A model generated the notes under the pieces. It did no database searches. It saw nothing but the letters and a program-made list of their open reading frames with translations, and was not told where the DNA came from. 64,000 nt of DNA. Origin: CAYWXV01 sp964462535 (lineage in GTDB: Bacteria; Bacteroidota; Ignavibacteria; OLB7). Of the stretch, positions 61,750 through 64,000 are shown piece after piece. Each line of letters starts with the position of its first letter. The stretch's first letter is position 1. The position numbers and the translations under genes are program-made. The stretch covers positions 74,256 to 138,255 of the forward strand of contig CAYWXV010000003.1 of assembly GCA_964462535.1 (NCBI GenBank), in the 5' to 3' direction.

Positions 61750-62325
61750 GTGAAACGTGAACATCGCCCTCGCGGTTCAACTGCGTGCGTCTGGTCTGTG
61801 ATCGTGATGGTGTTGTTTGGTCTACCAGCGTCGAATCGGACATCTGCGCAGGTGACGGCATCAGGTGTTGACACGTCACGGGCGCAGTCAGCCTCAGTTT
61901 GGATCCACTCGTTCTACGGCAAGAACAACGCTGGCATCGGGATTGGCGCCAGGTATAGCGTTGTCGGTATCGCATTCACGACTATTCGCTTCGCCGGCGA
62001 TAGCGCATCGCGGCTACCACCGAGACCCGGGATGACGGCAATGTCGCTGGACTTTCTTCTAATCGTCGATGCGGCGAAATGGATAGCCCCGTATGGTAGC
62101 ATCGGATTTGCGAGTCGCGTTAAGACGTTTGACGAGGAGCTCTCGGAGCTCCGAGGCTTGCACCAGGCGATTATGCTCTCGGTTGGAGGGGGTGTTCAAT
62201 TCGCAATTGGTGGTCACTACGCAATCGGTATTGGCTACAATGGCATTATCGACAGCGAACAAGGCAGGAAGGCGACGTACGACGTCATTCACTCCGCTGT
62301 GGTGCAGGTGGGGTGGAAGTGGTGA
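61750..62325 (+). CDS. Exported small outer-membrane-like protein
   Basis: 191 residues, starting at GTG 61750, 13 bp after the OmpA/PD40 gene. A signal peptide ends near TSA-Q. The mature protein has alternating glycine-rich strands (NAGIGIGARYSVVGIAF, VGGGVQFAIGGHYAIGIGYN) and ends in VQVGWKW, so it is probably a small beta-barrel. Genes of this kind often follow OmpA/PD40 genes in T9SS-bearing bacteria, but this one is shorter than PorP/SprF. Confidence 0.7.
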   Translation: MKREHRPRGSTACVWSVIVMVLFGLPASNRTSAQVTASGVDTSRAQSASVWIHSFYGKNNAGIGIGARYSVVGIAFTTIRFAGDSASRLPPRPGMTAMSLDFLLIVDAAKWIAPYGSIGFASRVKTFDEELSELRGLHQAIMLSVGGGVQFAIGGHYAIGIGYNGIIDSEQGRKATYDVIHSAVVQVGWKW

Positions 62326-62418
62326 TGTACCGTCGGCTGAGCATCGGTCGGTTCGCGCTTTAGACAGGATCTACGCTTGCCCCGCGGGCATTCTGACATC
62401 ATAAATACCCAGGATATC

Positions 62419-63219
62419 ATGAGTTACCTAATCGATAGTTTCTTCGGATCCGAGACAGAGCCCGCTAGGCATTGCTTCCTACGCACCGAATTACTCAGAC
62501 AGTACGCCGAGGATGAGCGCCTCCTTACCCTTTTGGCCTCGGAACTCAACGTCCCGGGGAAGCCTCAGGCCATGAAATCCCTGGATGCCAAGGAGAAGTT
62601 CAAGCTCATCACCAAACAGATAGCCCATCTCACGTCAACAAAGTCGTCACCATGGCACAAAGTAGATGATCGTGAAGTATTCGCCGCAGCTATCTGGAAG
62701 GTCAAGGTTCCAAAAGACGCGGCGGGACGCGAAGCTCTGAATTCAGTGCGAGCCGAGAGCGCGCTCTTGCAGCCGTGCCGAGAGTGGCTCTCCACTGAGG
62801 GTTATGAACCTCATAACGAGGTCCCGATGGGCACAGCTCGCGTTGATGTTCTTGGCTATCGTCGATCGACAATGATGGGACTTCGGCCGGAGAGAGTGGT
62901 CGCAATCGAACTCAAGAATGAGCGAGCCCAACTGAAACGAGGTCTGGATCAAATGACGACCTACGCCCTGTATGCACATGAGACGTATCTGGCGTGTACA
63001 CCAGCGTTCGCCGCGGACTATTTGTGGTACCACGTTCAATCACGCGCCGTCCAAGCGTGGGATGCGTTTCTATTGCGGAAGAAGCTCGAGTCATTCGGAT
63101 TTGGACTCTTGTTGGTTGAGGGAACGCAGGTCTACAACGTGATTCAGGCGCGGCGTCGCGCTTGCGAAGCGAGCAAGTTGAATGAGATAAAGGCAGTAAT
63201 TGATAACGGAAACCGATAG
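62419..63219 (+). CDS. PD-(D/E)XK-type nuclease candidate
   Basis: 266 residues, cytoplasmic, no signal. The C-terminal half has the restriction-endonuclease-like layout: E134 in HNEVPMG, D143 in ARVDVLGY, E164-L-K166 in VVAIELKNE, and Q178 with Y182 in the next helix (RGLDQMTTYALY). This matches the E-D-ExK-Q..Y core of PD-(D/E)XK enzymes; the closest comparison I can make is MmcB-like or DUF-type nucleases. The N-terminal 130 residues are helical, with no named domain. It precedes the HhH-like gene by 61 bp in the same orientation. Activity, target and any role in defence are inference. Confidence 0.65.
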   Translation: MSYLIDSFFGSETEPARHCFLRTELLRQYAEDERLLTLLASELNVPGKPQAMKSLDAKEKFKLITKQIAHLTSTKSSPWHKVDDREVFAAAIWKVKVPKDAAGREALNSVRAESALLQPCREWLSTEGYEPHNEVPMGTARVDVLGYRRSTMMGLRPERVVAIELKNERAQLKRGLDQMTTYALYAHETYLACTPAFAADYLWYHVQSRAVQAWDAFLLRKKLESFGFGLLLVEGTQVYNVIQARRRACEASKLNEIKAVIDNGNR

Positions 63220-63280
63220 GGCACGAACCGTCCCTCCGCAGCGGGCTCGACATGCTACTTTCATCATCATCCTCAATCCT

Positions 63281-63853
63281 ATGAAAAACATCAGCAAACA
63301 TCGCGCCGAGTACTATCTCAACAATCAAGATGAGGCCACCGAGCCTTGGATTGTGAACACGTGCTCGCAACGGACGATCGCCGCCGCTGCGAAAACTGCA
63401 GCAAGCGCTATCGACACGCATGGGCGAAAGCACCCGCATCAATACAGACTCCAACCACAGGTCCTCGCGCACTTTGGCGATGAGATTGCGGCTCTCGTGC
63501 AGAAGAGGAAGTACACGGAGTTTCATCAGCTTCTGACGGATGTCGCGACCGTCGCTCGTAGTATCAGAGGAATTGGCCGCGTCGCTGTGTATGACACATC
63601 GCTTCGCTTGGGATTTAAGCTAGGTCTGCGTCCCGATCGCGTGTACCTTCACGCCGGCACGAGGCAGGGCGCCCAATTCTATGGCATCCAGCACGCTAAC
63701 CCTGACTTCATATTGCAGAGTGAATTGCCGGTCGCGTTCGACGGGATGCCGCCACATGATGTCGAGGACTTCCTGTGCCTGTACAAGGGTGGCAAACTGC
63801 GCTTTGGGGGCGGGTGTGCGCCGGCTACTACGTCGCGTGGGAAGAGGTGCTGA
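63281..63853 (+). CDS. Unnamed protein with HhH-like core
   Basis: 190 residues from the ATG at 63281. The best marked segment is residues 95-127, IRGIGRVAVYDTSLRL followed by GLRPDRVYLHAGT. The I-x-GIG turn followed by a hydrophobic helix is like a helix-hairpin-helix of DNA-binding or glycosylase proteins. The Y-L-H-A-G-T/R-Q-G-A segment looks strongly conserved, as if part of an active site. I cannot name the family. The C-terminus is Gly/Cys/Arg-rich (FGGGCAPATTSRGKRC). Neighbour to the nuclease candidate. Confidence 0.6.
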   Translation: MKNISKHRAEYYLNNQDEATEPWIVNTCSQRTIAAAAKTAASAIDTHGRKHPHQYRLQPQVLAHFGDEIAALVQKRKYTEFHQLLTDVATVARSIRGIGRVAVYDTSLRLGFKLGLRPDRVYLHAGTRQGAQFYGIQHANPDFILQSELPVAFDGMPPHDVEDFLCLYKGGKLRFGGGCAPATTSRGKRC

Positions 63854-63952
63854 AGAGCGCCCGTAGCAATTGAATGGATGGCATGCGAGCGCGTCCGTGC
63901 CGGTGCACGTAAACCGTCGAATACCTCGGCATGCAATCAATATCCCCCCCTC

Positions 63953-64000
63953 ATGCCCTCAAACGACGCCATATTCCTCGTCCACGACAACACGGTCTTG
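63953..64000 (+). CDS. Start of a gene cut by the right edge
   Basis: An ATG at 63953 opens a frame of 16 codons to the window end (MPSNDAIFLVHDNTVL). The beginning resembles small proteins that start M-(P)-x-AIF-x-x-x-D-(G)-x-L-V and are often annotated as PD-(D/E)XK-type or unknown. Too short to assign. Confidence 0.35.
   Translation, partial: MPSNDAIFLVHDNTVL

Noticed and set aside
1..64000. CRISPR arrays, insertion sequences, integrases or prophage
   Set aside because: No regularly spaced direct repeats, no transposase or integrase motifs, and no terminal inverted repeats were seen.

Overview
The window looks like a chromosomal segment of a GC-rich bacterium of the FCB group, somewhere in the Bacteroidetes/Chlorobi/Ignavibacteria/Kapabacteria range. 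The evidence is three very large secreted proteins with type IX secretion (T9SS) C-terminal sorting domains, an OmpA lipoprotein with a WD40/PD40-like propeller, a BatA-type aerotolerance protein, a 30-residue COX24-like basic protein, a DUF4295-like ribosome-associated small protein beside L31/S18, and several promoters of the Bacteroidetes form TTG-N20-TAnnTTTG. The placement is inferred from gene content; no 16S gene is present.

Layout. 1-5550: envelope genes (end of an unknown gene, two paralogous outer-membrane proteins, a VWA-OmpA protein). 5556-11822: central metabolism (glutamine-dependent NAD synthetase on the minus strand; then a sugar nucleotidyltransferase, metK, a SAM methyltransferase and ahcY, a compact SAM-cycle operon). 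11941-14666: a degenerate OmpA-like exported protein coupled to a YigE-like phosphodiester glycosidase lipoprotein. 14897-23269: a tandem minus-strand array of three paralogous T9SS cargo proteins with IgGFc-binding-like domains. 23388-32078: DedA, ribosomal protein L28, threonylcarbamoyl-AMP synthase, an M28 peptidase, a TPR protein, a MATE transporter, then biotin carrier, PspA, YbjN-like protein and a glycosyltransferase. 32331-35990: gyrA, tRNA-Leu(CAA), a candidate small RNA, the DUF4295-like gene, rpmE and rpsR. 36219-43279: heptosyltransferase-like GT9, a ChlI/MoxR ATPase, argD, a COX24-like small protein, a zinc-ribbon TPR protein, HU, a lipoprotein and an FAH-family hydrolase. 43284-53987: polA divergent from a BatA-type protein, lipoproteins, a YfbK-like VWA lipoprotein, a pyruvate-kinase-like protein and a small membrane protein.

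54672-64000 is more accessory: a RecB-like nuclease/helicase fusion broken by a false assembly gap, envelope lipoproteins, an OmpA/PD40 protein with a small barrel, and at the right edge a previously unassigned pair: a PD-(D/E)XK-type nuclease candidate followed by a conserved-looking protein with a helix-hairpin-helix-like core.

The most interesting items are the nuclease/HhH pair at 62419-63853, the promoter-to-terminator small RNA candidate at about 35028-35157, the near-leaderless promoter architecture seen at several genes, and the methyltransferase embedded between metK and ahcY. The 100-N gap at 57979-58078 is flanked by a 43-bp exact duplication, and collapsing it restores one intact helicase frame.
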